A DNA stretch of 28,198 nucleotides from Beroe ovata (GCA_946803715.1 CAMPET010000171.1:100689-128886); one strand, 5' to 3'. Positions 1 through 10,469 are shown, numbered from the stretch's first letter. Program-made: numbers and translations. Notes: a model not told the origin generated them from the letters alone.

Positions 1-12
1 ACCCCCTCACAC

Positions 13-89
13 CTCACCGCTAACCCCCACTCACCCCTACCCTCTGACCCTCACTCACCGCTAACCCACTCACCCCTCACGTCTGACCC
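13..89. repeat. Two-copy minisatellite in the last CPEB intron
   Basis: Two imperfect copies of a C-rich unit of about 36-38 bp lie at 13-50 and 54-89. Both begin CTCACCGCTAACCC and end TCTGACCC. The second copy runs directly into the 3' splice site (CAG at 89-91) of the CPEB exon, so the repeat supplies the pyrimidine-rich tract. More copies may lie off the left edge of the window. Confidence 0.7.
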
Positions 90-91
90 AG

Positions 92-289
92 GTTCAAATA
101 GAGCCGTATCTCGAGGACAGCATCTGCAACACCTGTAACCGTAACCCCGGGCCCCTCTTCTGCCGAAGTGCGTCCTGTTTCAAGTACTTCTGTCAGCAGT
201 GCTGGGCGTGGCACCATTCCCTTGACCACCTGAGGTCGCACAAGCCCCTCACACGCAACTCCAAGACGGGGCAGACACGAATCCTCTAG
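92..289 (+). CDS. CPEB1: CPEB1-class cytoplasmic polyadenylation element-binding protein, last exon (partial)
   Basis: This is the 3'-terminal exon (65 codons plus TAG) of a CPEB protein, an RNA-binding translational regulator that recognises U-rich 3'-UTR elements. It encodes the C-terminal ZZ-type zinc-binding domain. The exon opens [10 protein letters not shown] after a CAG acceptor at 89-91. The metal ligands are in order: C12, C15, C24, C29, C34, C37, H42 and H50 of the exon, with the core [11 protein letters not shown]. The YLEDS...GPLFC...FKYFC spacing is that of the CPEB1/Orb class; CPEB2-4 have a longer, different spacing here. The RRMs must lie upstream, outside the window. Family identity rests on recalled homologues and is strong. 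The exact paralogue name is an inference. Confidence 0.9.
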   Translation, partial: VQIEPYLEDSICNTCNRNPGPLFCRSASCFKYFCQQCWAWHHSLDHLRSHKPLTRNSKTGQTRIL

Positions 290-3200
290 ACAGGGGTGAG
301 TGAGTGTGTGTGTGTGTGTGTGAGGAGGGAGACACACACAGAGTTAATCACTCTCTGTGTGTGTGCGTGTGAAGTGTGGACACTTACGTAGTATGTGTAC
401 AGTACACTGTGTACATTGTACATTACACATTATACATACACTGTGTGCAATATACACATTACACAAATCATTGTACACATGAGTGTTGGACATTTCTCTG
501 GTCACGTGAGAATATACCCGCGGTTCTACTTGAAAGTGGTGATTGTGTCTCGGAAAGTGTAAAAATATCTGATAATTTGGATGGCTTGATTAGGTACATC
601 GCTCATATAGTATGATAGTTAAGTTTGATATATGAATTGCTTTTAATAAAATGTTAGCCGTCATGTCCAAATGCTGCTATCTTGGCAGTGTAGTTTCTGT
701 ATATGTTGAAAATTTTAACCAGGATGGACATCCTGTTTTTATATTTTAAGCGGTTAACAGATTTATTTTAAAGCATCGTTGGAATTAATGGTTGAATACT
801 ATCGTGATAATTGGTTTTAGACGGGGGGAAATTTCCAGCACATTGAATCATTTTACAATTTTAGTAATTATAGTGATCACTTAGAGCTCTAATAGTTCAC
901 ATCCATTTTTACCATTCGAGCATGATCATTAATTATGGGAGCTGTCTTTTTCATGATTGTAGCATAATTTAATGGGGTATGATATTTAAGTTTTTTCACA
1001 AACATTTGATTATATGCATCGCTTTTTTACGTTCTATCATATGAAATAAGTCTAAATCAACACTTTTATTAATAACATTATGATCAAAACGCGTGGTATA
1101 AAGGTGTTTGTGGTGTATCATAAAAAATATATTTAATGTACTGTATTTAATTACTGCTAATTATTCTATGGTACTTGAATATGTGTAATTATCATATTAA
1201 ATGGTATTTCCTGTACATTACCCGTCAGCATGCAATACCAATTGTGATGCTTTTTATAATGGAACATTAAGCGCGTTTTTTGGTTTTTAAAGGTTATTAT
1301 ATGCAACAGTCTTATTGTAATTTTAATATATACTATATTTGGTTACATAATACCATAATATTACTATATTTATCAACACACTTGGGAACAGTCGTATCTT
1401 ATCTATTGATATTGATAGTTTTATTATTGTTTGTGTTATCAAGCACAAGAGTAAGTGCTATAATTATAGGCTCTTGGAGTGAGAAAAGCATCATTTTTGC
1501 ATATGTTATAAAATAAAACACTCAAGGTTTTTATGAAGCCTAATCAGTTCAGAAGATATTATAAGCTCAGTATTTTTAACCTCTCTTTTAATGATAATAT
1601 GTCCGATGGATCCTATACCTATAATAATCATATCTCGATCAACTTTACTCTTAACAATGATTATGTTTGTTTTGAACATACCTATTTTTAATTTTGGCTA
1701 TAACATAACATCAATACATCATATATTCAAGTCTACGGTCTACACATATTATTAACACGATATTATATGATTTGGAGTTATATTTTTAAGAAAGAACAAG
1801 TGGGTGGTTAACAAGTTTTATCACATATATCTAGTAATAATAATATTTGATATAATATTAAGTATTCACACATACATAGCTACACACGCCCTTATTACTG
1901 TTGTAGCCGCCATGGTGATCTAATTGATAAGAATAATGATGAGCATGGTAATTTCGTAGTTGGATAGCCAAATCTTGACTGAAGCTGCAAAATGTTCAAG
2001 AGAAATGCGGTTCTATCGTGATTTTGATCGAAGTTTCTCCCAAATTCTTCATTAACTGAAAGAAATAATGTTACATAAATCATATGAGGTTTTGGCAATC
2101 CAATCAACACTTTAGATAGCCTTCACCTGTACAGTGGTTACAATACCTATGCTATGTATTATTATTTAGCGTGTTTTAATTATTTTCTTTTTAAAGATTG
2201 TTTTTAAGTAAATTTTACAGGCTTTAAGTTAATCTAGTTGTTTATCGCTGCACGTTTCGAAGAAAGTCTCTTATGACATAGTCATTAGCACATGATTCCT
2301 TAGTTTAGACACTTAGAAGTTTCTCGAATTTTCTACTCGTTACATAAGCTCCACTAAAGAAGGGGTTATTTCTGGTTTTTGCTACCATCCGCTTATCGAA
2401 ATTACAAAAATCTATAAGAGTTTTAGTCGAAAATAGTGATAAATAGTTTTGTTTCGTGTTTCCCATGATATTTAATTAGTATAATCAGTCTTGAAACATA
2501 TTTATTTGTGTACTTAATGTGGTTTAATATAGGGCATTGGGTTACCTGTGATGAGCGTGTTACCTATTGTTCAGCTGTTGATAATCAATTGTCATAGCTA
2601 CAGGAGTGTCAAAGTGTCAATTTATAGAACAAACTGGAGATATGAATGACGCCAGGTAACCTGTTAGTAGGTTACTATGGCCACCAAAAATTTCGTCCAT
2701 GATTATTCTAACCGTCACTTCAACGTGAGCTAAGGTAACACGCTTTCATGCAACCACCGTTTTAAGCCTTTATTTGTTTTTTAACCTTTTTGGAGTTTTC
2801 AAAAGCGTATATTGTATTTGTGAGTAAGTGTGTGTGTGCGTGTGCGTGTGTCAATGATCAAGTAATGTGAACACTACTATAATCGATACTATCAATCATG
2901 TATGTTACCGCTGCATTTCGAGAAATATCGCTTGTTTTTGCCAAGACTTCTTGTCCACTTGTGCAAAAGTTGGTTCATAATGACGAGATAAGATACATCA
3001 TAAACCAGTACTTGTGAGTAATATGCTACGACATTTCCTAACACTGAATGTTGTTGCCATCGTCTCAGTTATACCTTGACAATTTCTCAATTCTCTAGAC
3101 AGGGAGAATTATACTTCACGCTCCCTTGAGCCGCTTCTTGCTGGGCAATATTGAGAGATGAGCCCTCGATAACACCTGTCATGAAATCACTTTTTAGCGA

Positions 3201-3482
3201 AAATTATTTAATTCCGCTCAATCTGGATGAAGCATAGTTGTCAAGGTATTGTTGACGCGTGTCTTATTCGTGAGGCCTGTGGTACCGTTATAACAAGTAA
3301 CAAGCCTGTCGACACAACGCATTTTATTTTGTTATACCGTGTAAATATATGATAATGCACGTTGTGCAGGCGTCTTGTTAGTTTTAATTTTGTATCTATG
3401 TAATAATATTTGTATGTAGGTAAGATGGATTAGTTATGATTAATTCCAAGCGTCGAGTTTTACTTCTATTCCTAAGAACTTG
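290..3482. other. CPEB 3' UTR followed by AT-rich intergenic spacer
   Basis: After the CPEB stop there are GT/CA-rich stretches (301-322, 331-340, 353-371) and a degenerate TACACATT-like tract (about 390-490), then the poly(A) signal at 645-650. From about 660 to 3482 the sequence is AT-rich with scattered stops in all frames and a short GT run (about 2829-2850). I recognise no gene in it. Confidence 0.6.
645..650 (+). terminator. Poly(A) signal AATAAA, CPEB
   Basis: A canonical AATAAA sits 356 nt after the CPEB stop codon on the same strand, in an AT-rich context typical of a 3' UTR end. Confidence 0.5.
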
Positions 3483-4602
3483 CTGTATCATGTATGTAAT
3501 TGTATAGGAAATAGGAATCTATTCAAAGTATTTATCGTCAATTTTGCCGCGTTGTAGTTGTACTTGTAGGGTTTTCCCTACCGTCGGCGCCGCGCGTCGC
3601 AATAGCAAATTTAGTATAAAAATGTGCACACGTTGCGCGCCCCTGTTCTACTCAGTGATCTGAAAAGTCGTAGACCACGGAGACGCGCAGCGCGCGCGGA
3701 GTATTTGGGTCACGCAGCGCGGGAACAGTATAAAAATAATCATAATTCCGCCCGAAACACAACGCGCGCCAGCGAAGGCAACGAGAAATCCGGCCCTACG
3801 ATAGTACATTGTACTAAGTACAATGTTTGTGTGATTTCTCCCCACCCTCATCATGTCACTGGCGGGATTTTATCGCTGACTAAATGAATTACGCAGCTGC
3901 TATTCAGATTCTGCCTCGTTTGAATCCGCGCACGACGGTACTTGCGACGCGCCTGCCAGCTTTTATGCTAACCTAACTTTAACCCTAACCTTAACGGTTA
4001 GGGTTAGGGTTAGGGTTAGGGTTAGGATTATATTAGGATGAGGGTTAGGGTACTAGGGTTAGGGTTAGGTTAGTATAGGGTTAGGTTAGGGTTAGGTTAG
4101 GGTTAGGGTTAGGTTAGCATAAAAGCTGGCAGGCGCGTCGCAAGTACCGTCGTGCGCGGATTCAAACGAGGCAGAATCTGAATAGCAGCTGCGTAATTCA
4201 TTTAGTCAGCGATAAAATCCCGCCAGTGACATGATGAGGGTGGGGAGAAATCACACAAACATTGTACTTAGTACAATGTACTATCGTAGGGCCGGATTTC
4301 TCGTTGCCTTCGCTGGCGCGCGTTGTGTTTCGGGCGGAATTATGATTATTTTTATACTGTTCCCGCGCTGCGTGACCCAAATACTCCGCGCGCGCTGCGC
4401 GTCTCCGTGGTCTACGACTTTTCAGATCACTGAGTAGAACAGGGGCGCGCAACGTGTGCACATTTTTATACTAAATTTGCTATTGCGACGCGCGGCGCCG
4501 ACGGTAGGGAAAACCCTACAAGTACAACTACAACGCGGCAAAATTGACGATAAATACTTTGAATAGATTCCTATTTCCTATACAATTACATACATGATAC
4601 AG
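3483..4602. repeat. Perfect long inverted repeat (495-bp arms) with a telomeric-repeat loop
   Basis: The left arm 3483-3977 and right arm 4108-4602 are exact reverse complements wherever I compared them, including mirrored 87-codon frames at 3624-3887 and 4198-4461. Paired positions sum to 8085 with no indel. The 130-bp loop (3978-4107) is TTAGGG-type repeat. Each arm contains the TTGTAGGGTTTTCCC end motif (3564 inward and 4521 inward) that is shared with the elements near 22910 and 23106. Symmetry continues 81 bp beyond that motif on both sides, and the flanks of the motif are inverted rather than direct repeats. The right arm ends one base before an N (4603), so an assembly fold-back is possible. 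GC-rich arms contrast with the AT-rich surroundings. Confidence 0.85.
3978..4107 (+). repeat. Interstitial TTAGGG-type telomeric repeat tract
   Basis: After a short C-strand lead-in (AACCCTAACC, about 3981-3990) the tract switches to G-strand units. There are several perfect TTAGGG copies from about 3997 to 4026, then degenerate TTAGG/TTAGGG units to 4107. The tract matches the common metazoan telomere repeat and contains consecutive GGG runs able to form a G-quadruplex. It forms the loop of the surrounding inverted repeat. Confidence 0.85.
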
Positions 4603-4603
4603 N

Positions 4604-5211
4604 ACTGGCTTACACTCACTCACAGGCTGCTTTTGCTTTGATTGCATAGTATGCTGACCATTATTCACTGTATTGTATCCGATGTAGCCTCTTGACCATT
4701 TTGAGTTATTACACAATAAATGTTGAGTCTTATATTAAGCCACGTGTTTCAAACCGGTGCTTAATGAGCTCATTACACACTGCTGAAGTGTCACATGATC
4801 TCATAATTACAACGGTGATATAACACGTGACCCGCAAGAAGTATACACACAGAGTGTAAACCCAATCAGAGAAAATGATTCATGTCAAACTTTGGACTTG
4901 CAGTCTGACAGGCGTCAAGGTCCCAGAATTTTGAAGATGTCCTGATGAAGCAATCAAGGTCAAAACCCCCTTCCCCCCTCCGTAATCAAGTGTGACCCCC
5001 TTCCCCCCTTTGGCTGAGTACTCCCTTATCCTGGTACTGCACTGATGGAAAAACAACTGAAGATAAATAAATATAATTTAGGTTTGTTTTCCCTTATTTT
5101 CAATGTATTGATAGTTGTTCTACAGAGCTTGGATTGTGGTGTCCTTGGCTGAAGGGTGGAAGGTCATGCTCACTTTTATTTAGGTACATGAGGATAATTT
5201 GCATGTGAAGA
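4604..5211. other. PRPS upstream region
   Basis: This spacer holds E-box-like CACGTG sites near 4741 and 4824, and two C-tract blocks (CCCCCTTCCCCCC at 4966-4978 and again at 4996-5008) separated by 17 nt. A pyrimidine-rich acceptor-like TTTTATTTAG ends at 5183, 28 nt before the PRPS start. The leader after that AG contains two upstream ATGs (5188 and 5203) that share a frame and end at the TGA at 5206-5208. Confidence 0.45.
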
Positions 5212-6156
5212 ATGTTGAGACAATGCATTCGCTTTATGTCAACACAAAGATCAGAAAACATCATTTCACTTTCTTCTCATAAAGAACTTGCTCTAAAGCT
5301 ATCAGAAAATACTGGCTATAGACTCACTCAAATGAAAGATATGGGATTTGCTAATTCAGAAACAAGTTTAAGTCCAAGACCGATTCCTCTTAGCTCTTAT
5401 CAATCTTATTTTGTTGTTCAATCACCCCATATCAATGTCAATGATCAGATTATGGAGCTACTTTTAACAATCCAAAGCTGTAAGCAATTGTCCTATAATC
5501 ATGTTACTGCTGTGATTCCATGCTTTCCATATTCTAGGGCTGATAAAACAGAGTCAATGAATCTTCCAATTGCAGCAAAATTAGTTGCAAAACTTCTTGA
5601 AGCTGCTGGTGTGGACACTGTGATTACTCTAGATCTTCATTCCCCTCAAATTGAGGGATTCTTTAATGTCCCAGTTGTTAATATTCAGAGTACTAATTTA
5701 CTCAGTAGATATTTGAAAGGAAGGGATAACACTGTACTTGTTGCTCCTGATGCAGGAGCTGCCAAGAAGGTAATCAAGCTATCTGAATTAACACATTTAC
5801 CCTTTGCTTTAATACATAAAGAAAGGACAAAATTTGGGGAAATATCACAAATGACCGTTGTTGGTGATGTAGCCAATGCAACTGCTATGATAATTGATGA
5901 TATGGCAGATTCGTGTGGAACTGTTTTAAAAGCTGCAAATCTGCTCATGGAAAAAGGTGCCATTGAAGTACAAGCTTTCATGACTCATGGAATTTTGTCT
6001 GGTAATGCTCTAAAGGATATTGAAGAAAGTTGCATCACTAAGTTCATAGTTACTAACTCTTTGAACCAATCCACAAAAAGGAGCTTGAAATTAGAAGTTC
6101 TTGACATATCTAAAGAAATCTCAGCTGTAATACTTCAAAATTCTTGCACAAGCTGA
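5212..6156 (+). CDS. PRPS: Ribose-phosphate pyrophosphokinase-like protein (PRPP synthetase), intronless and divergent
   Basis: The family makes PRPP from ribose-5-phosphate and ATP for nucleotide synthesis. The uninterrupted frame is 314 aa (family about 318). ATP-site residues are kept: F46/N48/E50 of FANSE, and R109 in FPYSRADK, where the usual RQDKK is changed so that Q becomes A110 and the last K becomes T113. The metal-site DLH is at 141-143, PDAG at 179-182, the flexible-loop KER at 203-205, and the PRPP-binding loop DDMADSCGT at 229-237. The first 14 residues (MLRQCIRFMSTQRS) precede the normal family start and look like a short mitochondrial presequence; M9 is an alternative start. 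The usual C-terminal ESVSxLF segment is absent, and the FSGSS-like N-terminal motif is reduced to LSS. Lack of introns beside intron-bearing genes suggests a retrocopy, but the intact catalytic set argues for a functional enzyme or a PRPS-associated regulatory paralogue. Confidence 0.9.
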   Translation: MLRQCIRFMSTQRSENIISLSSHKELALKLSENTGYRLTQMKDMGFANSETSLSPRPIPLSSYQSYFVVQSPHINVNDQIMELLLTIQSCKQLSYNHVTAVIPCFPYSRADKTESMNLPIAAKLVAKLLEAAGVDTVITLDLHSPQIEGFFNVPVVNIQSTNLLSRYLKGRDNTVLVAPDAGAAKKVIKLSELTHLPFALIHKERTKFGEISQMTVVGDVANATAMIIDDMADSCGTVLKAANLLMEKGAIEVQAFMTHGILSGNALKDIEESCITKFIVTNSLNQSTKRSLKLEVLDISKEISAVILQNSCTS

Positions 6157-6215
6157 GACTTCAAGCTAAAATGTCATCACAAAATGTAATTGAAGAGTTG
6201 TCTTTTATGATTAAA

Positions 6216-6221
6216 AATAAA
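6216..6221 (+). terminator. Poly(A) signal AATAAA, PRPS
   Basis: A canonical AATAAA lies 60 nt after the PRPS stop and about 127 nt before the acceptor-like AG upstream of RPUSD2. Confidence 0.65.
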
Positions 6222-6339
6222 TTTGTTGATGCACGAAATTATTTATAGTTGCGTGAATTCATATTTCATGCCAGTGAAATTAAATGAATTTCCTCTGTGG
6301 ATTGTTGTTGACAAATTGTTGTTGACAAATTGTTGAACC

Positions 6340-6348
6340 AAATTTCAG
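6340..6348 (+). promoter_or_regulatory. Candidate 3' splice site just upstream of the RPUSD2 start
   Basis: The acceptor-like string AAATTTCAG ends at 6348, 18 nt before the ATG at 6367. It could end a 5'-UTR intron or serve as a trans-splice acceptor. A small tandem repeat (TTGTTGTTGACAAA, two copies, about 6302-6330) lies just upstream. Confidence 0.4.
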
Positions 6349-6366
6349 AATTAGAGGACTCCTGTT

Positions 6367-8123
6367 ATGTCTGTTCATACTGAAAGCCCAAAAAGGAAGA
6401 GGCGCCTCAAGAAAGTGGCTGAAATTCTAGACTCAGAGGAAATTAAGCCAGATTTGAGGATTATTGATGGTCTCTGCTATGTTGTCCCATACACCTTTAC
6501 TCTGAGAACTTATGCCAAGAAACGGTGGTTTGATCAAAAGATTCTGGAGGTGAGAATATTTTAGGTTTTTTTCATGATGACAGTTATAATAGCAATGATC
6601 TAATTCTCGCAATTTGCAACACACACTTCATTAGGTTTTAAGTAGAGAATTCCAAGCATATCCAACTTCTTATTATGAAGAATCACTGGCTTCTGGAAGA
6701 ATTACAGTCAATGATAATATTGTTCCATCGGATTATCTTCTGAAAGATCATGACTTCATTGCCCACAAAATACATCGCCATGAACCACCAGTTTTGGCAC
6801 ATTCTATTCGTGTAATTGAGGAGAATGATGAGGTAATACAGGTTTGCAGATGCAACCCATTAAAAACTCCATAAAAATGCAAATAAAGGTTATTTCTCTT
6901 TTGATCTACCTATACTTTTCTTCCTTCTCTATCAAACAAAACGTGATCTTTAGGTCATTGTTGTTGAGAAACCTGCATCAATTCCTGTACATACAACTGG
7001 AAAATACCGACACAATACACTTCTCAAGACATTAGAACGGAAACACTCAATGAAACTGTACACCTGTCATCGTTTGGATAGGCTAACTTCAGGGATAATT
7101 GTGATTCTAAAAAATCCTGAAAAGGCCAAACAATTTGCAGCACTGGTAAGTACGTCTCAGAAGTCAACTTAGGAGATTTTTTCTCCAGGAAGTTCTCATG
7201 ATGAGTTTCTTCAGGTTTCGCTTTAACTTTCTAAATAGGTTCCCCCACCTACTATGATACGGTTTATCCCTCAGTTTCGTGATCAACAAGTTAGCAAAAC
7301 CTATTTAGCACTCTGCTCTGGTATGTTGCCTGATGAGAAATTTTCATGCTCTGAGCCGATTCTACAAGTAAGTCATAAGTTAGGCATCAATAAGGTTGAT
7401 AGAGAAGGTGGTAAACCTGCCCATACTGATTTCACAAGACTTCATTACGACGACAAAACAAACAGAAGTCTTGTTCTTTGTGAGCCAAGGACTGGAAAGA
7501 TGCATCAAATAAGAGTCCACCTTGCCCATTGTGGATTCCCTATCCCCAACGATCCAATATATTCCAAAGAAAACTGGGCCAAGAAGAGTACCGAGGAATT
7601 CAGCAAAGAACTAACAGAAGCTTTGTTTAAAACTGATAATGTCGCACATCTCATAAATAAGCAAGCTGAAAAGAATTCCCATTGCCTCCCTCTGAAAGAT
7701 GATAAAACGCTATCAGGCTGTGAGAAAAAGGAGAGGATATCCGCACCTGAAGAAGATGAACCTGCAACAGCCATTGAAAAACCCAATGAACCCAATTCAT
7801 CGATTAACATGAATCCACAGCCGAGTCAAATGTCTGGAGATGGGATCAAAACTGCCTCAACTATATCTGTTGCTCCAAACGGTGATTTCCTACTAGACGG
7901 AGTTGTACACAAAAGAATACCTCAATTGAGCTATGAGTCAGGGTGTCCAGAATGCCAATGGACTAGACTTGTTCCTCGTCGTGAGGATATGTTGATATTC
8001 CTCCATGCTATCAGGTATGAGATGGATGGAAATGTGTTCGTATCAGGGCTTCCTGATTGGTGTCCCAAGGAGTGGATACCGAGTGAGTATCATAAACTCC
8101 TTCATATTGTGGATGAAAAGTAA
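6367..8123 (+). CDS. RPUSD2: RPUSD2-like RluA-family pseudouridine synthase, four exons
   Basis: The exons are 6367-6549, 6635-6832, 6954-7145 and 7275-8123. All junctions are phase 0 with GT-AG boundaries, giving 473 aa (human RPUSD2 is about 545). The family isomerises uridine to pseudouridine in RNA; yeast relatives are Pus9 and the Pus8/Rib2 N-part. The N-terminal part follows the RPUSD2 pattern (ILEVLSREFQAYPTSYYEES, then HKIHRHEPPV) and contains the S4-like segment. The catalytic motif HRLDRLTSG lies in exon 3, with the predicted catalytic Asp at residue 169. Exon 4 carries the conserved GKMHQIRVHLAH motif, a low-complexity acidic insert, and the C-terminal CPECQWTR...FLHAIRY block diagnostic of RPUSD2. 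No deaminase domain is present. It starts 210 bp after the PRPS stop on the same strand. Confidence 0.93.
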
Positions 8124-8310
8124 ATAAAAGGGGGAAGTATTCTTCAAGACGACAAGGATGACAGTTGGCACTCTGAATTTCCAATCTTTATATTCTAATT
8201 TATTGGAGTATTAACTATTAACTATGCTGTAACACAGTTAAGCGTTTTACTTACTGCCAATTTTGCATAAGTACATACTTCTTTCCTTTCTATATCACGT
8301 TACCATACGA

Positions 8311-8316
8311 AATAAA
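8311..8316 (+). terminator. Poly(A) signal AATAAA, RPUSD2
   Basis: An AATAAA lies 188 nt after the stop. Another AATAAA (8123-8128) overlaps the stop codon itself and is too close to be the likely signal. Confidence 0.5.
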
Positions 8317-8928
8317 AACCCGAATCTTACAGATGATACATAACATTGTCAACATGGCATTTCACAATGAATTGCTTTAGGCTTCCTGCCTGTACAACGC
8401 AACACGCGAATCAAATGGGTGAAAACTACTGCCGGCCACAGCTGGAACCATTAAACCTACTTGACCAGTGTGTTTACTGTGTATGTGTGGCAAACAACTT
8501 GTCAAAGAATCGAGAAGCCTTACGCAATTCCATGGCATAATGAGGAGTCGTATTCCCAATGAAGTACCTTGATGCAGTCAATCACAGGGAACCATTTTCA
8601 GTACTTTGTTTCATCGGCACGCCAGTGTTTGTGACTTTGATCTAATGTCAAGTGAAAGAAAGTGAAAGAAAGTGATTGTAGTGAGCAAATAGGGATAATT
8701 CCATGTGGATAGCGTTCAGGATGGTCAGAGATTCTCTGTGAAGGGACAAGAGAGTGATCGCGATCCTACTATTCTATCCAATCTTCATTTCTCAAATCTG
8801 TGTGCGTGGAAATAATAATATTTCATGCGATGGTGCAGCCTGAAATGTCTGAAGACTGTGTAACTCAATACCGTTTCTCGGTACCTGATGACTTATAAGC
8901 TCAATGCTCTTGATACAGAAAGCTGTTC

Positions 8929-8989
8929 ATTGGTCGATATAGCAGTCACGTGTGCAGTGTTCTAGCTATTGGTTGGTCACCATAACAAC
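8929..8989 (+). promoter_or_regulatory. Promoter-like cluster: inverted CCAAT boxes, E-box, X-box-like site
   Basis: Within 61 bp there are ATTGG at 8929-8933, CACGTG at 8947-8952, ATTGG at 8968-8972 and GTCACCATAACAAC at 8976-8989. The last matches the RFX X-box form GTNRCC-N2-RGYAAC at all but one position. TTATAAG strings occur at about 8892, 8993 and 9022. No start exon is visible downstream, so which gene it would serve is unknown; RAP1 is the next gene on this strand. Confidence 0.3.
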
Positions 8990-10394
8990 GCCTTATAAGG
9001 GAGTGATGGTCATTACACGTGTTATAAGCCCGAAGGGTTACATAATGTCATGTAGTGTGGAATCCCTACAAAAAGTGAGAGATAAGCCGAGCTGACTGTG
9101 TTTCAAGTGAAGTGTTTAATTGATATTTCGTGTGTGTGTGTCTCTCTCTAGTCTTTCTCTCTGATATAGTTCATTGTTATCAAACACCCCCTCATTGCTA
9201 GATCAACTCATCGGGCCTGTTATCGGTGTCCTAAACGTTAGGTACATACTATATCGAAAATGTGTATCACGGAATATGCTGTCACGGAGACATTGTCTAC
9301 ACTAGATCATCATCATGCAAGAGAGGCTGATGGCTGATTTTCACCATCTCCTGATGGTGCAACTTGTTGTCACAGAACAACTAACGTACTAGCACCCCTT
9401 GCATCCAGACATTTGCTGTATCCTGAATCTTCTAAGGAATACTTGTCACATTACAGCCCTGTCTTGACACACGAGTGTGGCCCTGGCAGGCTGGCATGCA
9501 TGTTCCTTCCACCTCATGGAATTTACATATTATGTCAATTTCTCAGCACAATTAGATTGCAATGTTTTGAACATCGGTTAACTTGCTCATTACTACATAA
9601 GTAGTTACCTAATTAAGTTAGCAAAATCTATCATGCGCCGAATTTCATGGAATACACACACACAGAGATTCGAATACATTCACACATTATATTTCCGTAG
9701 CACACCGACAGTGATTGAACTAACACTCCTATCAACGATGAAATAATTCTATATATATAAGCATATGTGCTACGAGCTTGTCATCACTACTACAAAGAAC
9801 TTGCAAAGGACCTTCATTATTCCATTTTACATCAAAGCATCATCGGGTAGCTTGCTCCAATTTGATTGTACTCGGGTGAAGGAATACACATTGTATTGTC
9901 ACATTGTCATGCCTCATGTGGATATTGCTTCACTTGTTCAGTTCATGCTGATAGCGCATGTTTCACTTGCTAAAGGGGTCCGAGTGCCAACAACGCACAT
10001 TTTAGAACGTTACTCAGAAGGTTACAATAATAGGTTACAAGTTGCAACAGAGCAACAAGTGACTTGACACATCCCTGTGACTGTACATTATCTATCCTTC
10101 TTTCGAACAAAGTGTACTGTAGTAACGACTGTGCATGATGGAGTCCAGCTTGTACAGTGAGTTATACAGTGAACACATCAGGCAATGTGTAGCAATCGCT
10201 CTCATACACTCCATGTACGATCTCACTAGTCACTGATCATCTTGGTTTCGAGATTTTGCTGTTGAACCAGTGTACAGTTTATAACGTGTGTTCATTTCTG
10301 TCTCACTACCTGTGTGCATGGTCACAACAACTTGTGAGAAGTTGAAGCTATTGTCAGGGAATGGAACTCGTTTTTGGTATAATTTCCTTGTCCA

Positions 10395-10397
<3 letters not shown>

Positions 10398-10453
<56 letters not shown>

Positions 10454-10469
10454 CACACACGCACACACG
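10398..10469. repeat. (CA)n microsatellite
   Basis: A near-pure CA dinucleotide run of about 72 bp with two or three CG/GC interruptions near its 3' end. The frames that read through it as poly-(HT) or poly-(CV) are artefacts of the repeat. Confidence 0.95.

Noticed and set aside
77-337. 86-codon minus-strand frame at the left edge
   Set aside because: It is the antisense shadow of the CPEB last exon and flanking repeats.
3978-4107. Telomere-telomere fusion point
   Set aside because: A fusion would read G-strand then C-strand repeats. Here a short C-strand lead-in precedes the G-strand tract, and it sits inside a repeat palindrome.
3624-4461. Mirrored 87- and 68-codon open frames in the inverted repeat
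   Set aside because: They are the same repeat sequence read from each arm. GC-rich composition gives long open frames, and the peptides resemble no known protein.
6844-7035. 63-codon frame overlapping RPUSD2 exon 3
   Set aside because: It covers intron 2 and reads exon 3 out of frame.
9765-10067. 100-codon plus-strand frame
   Set aside because: No recognisable domain, no splice signals, no neighbouring exon. An open frame of this length is expected by chance in a spacer of this size.
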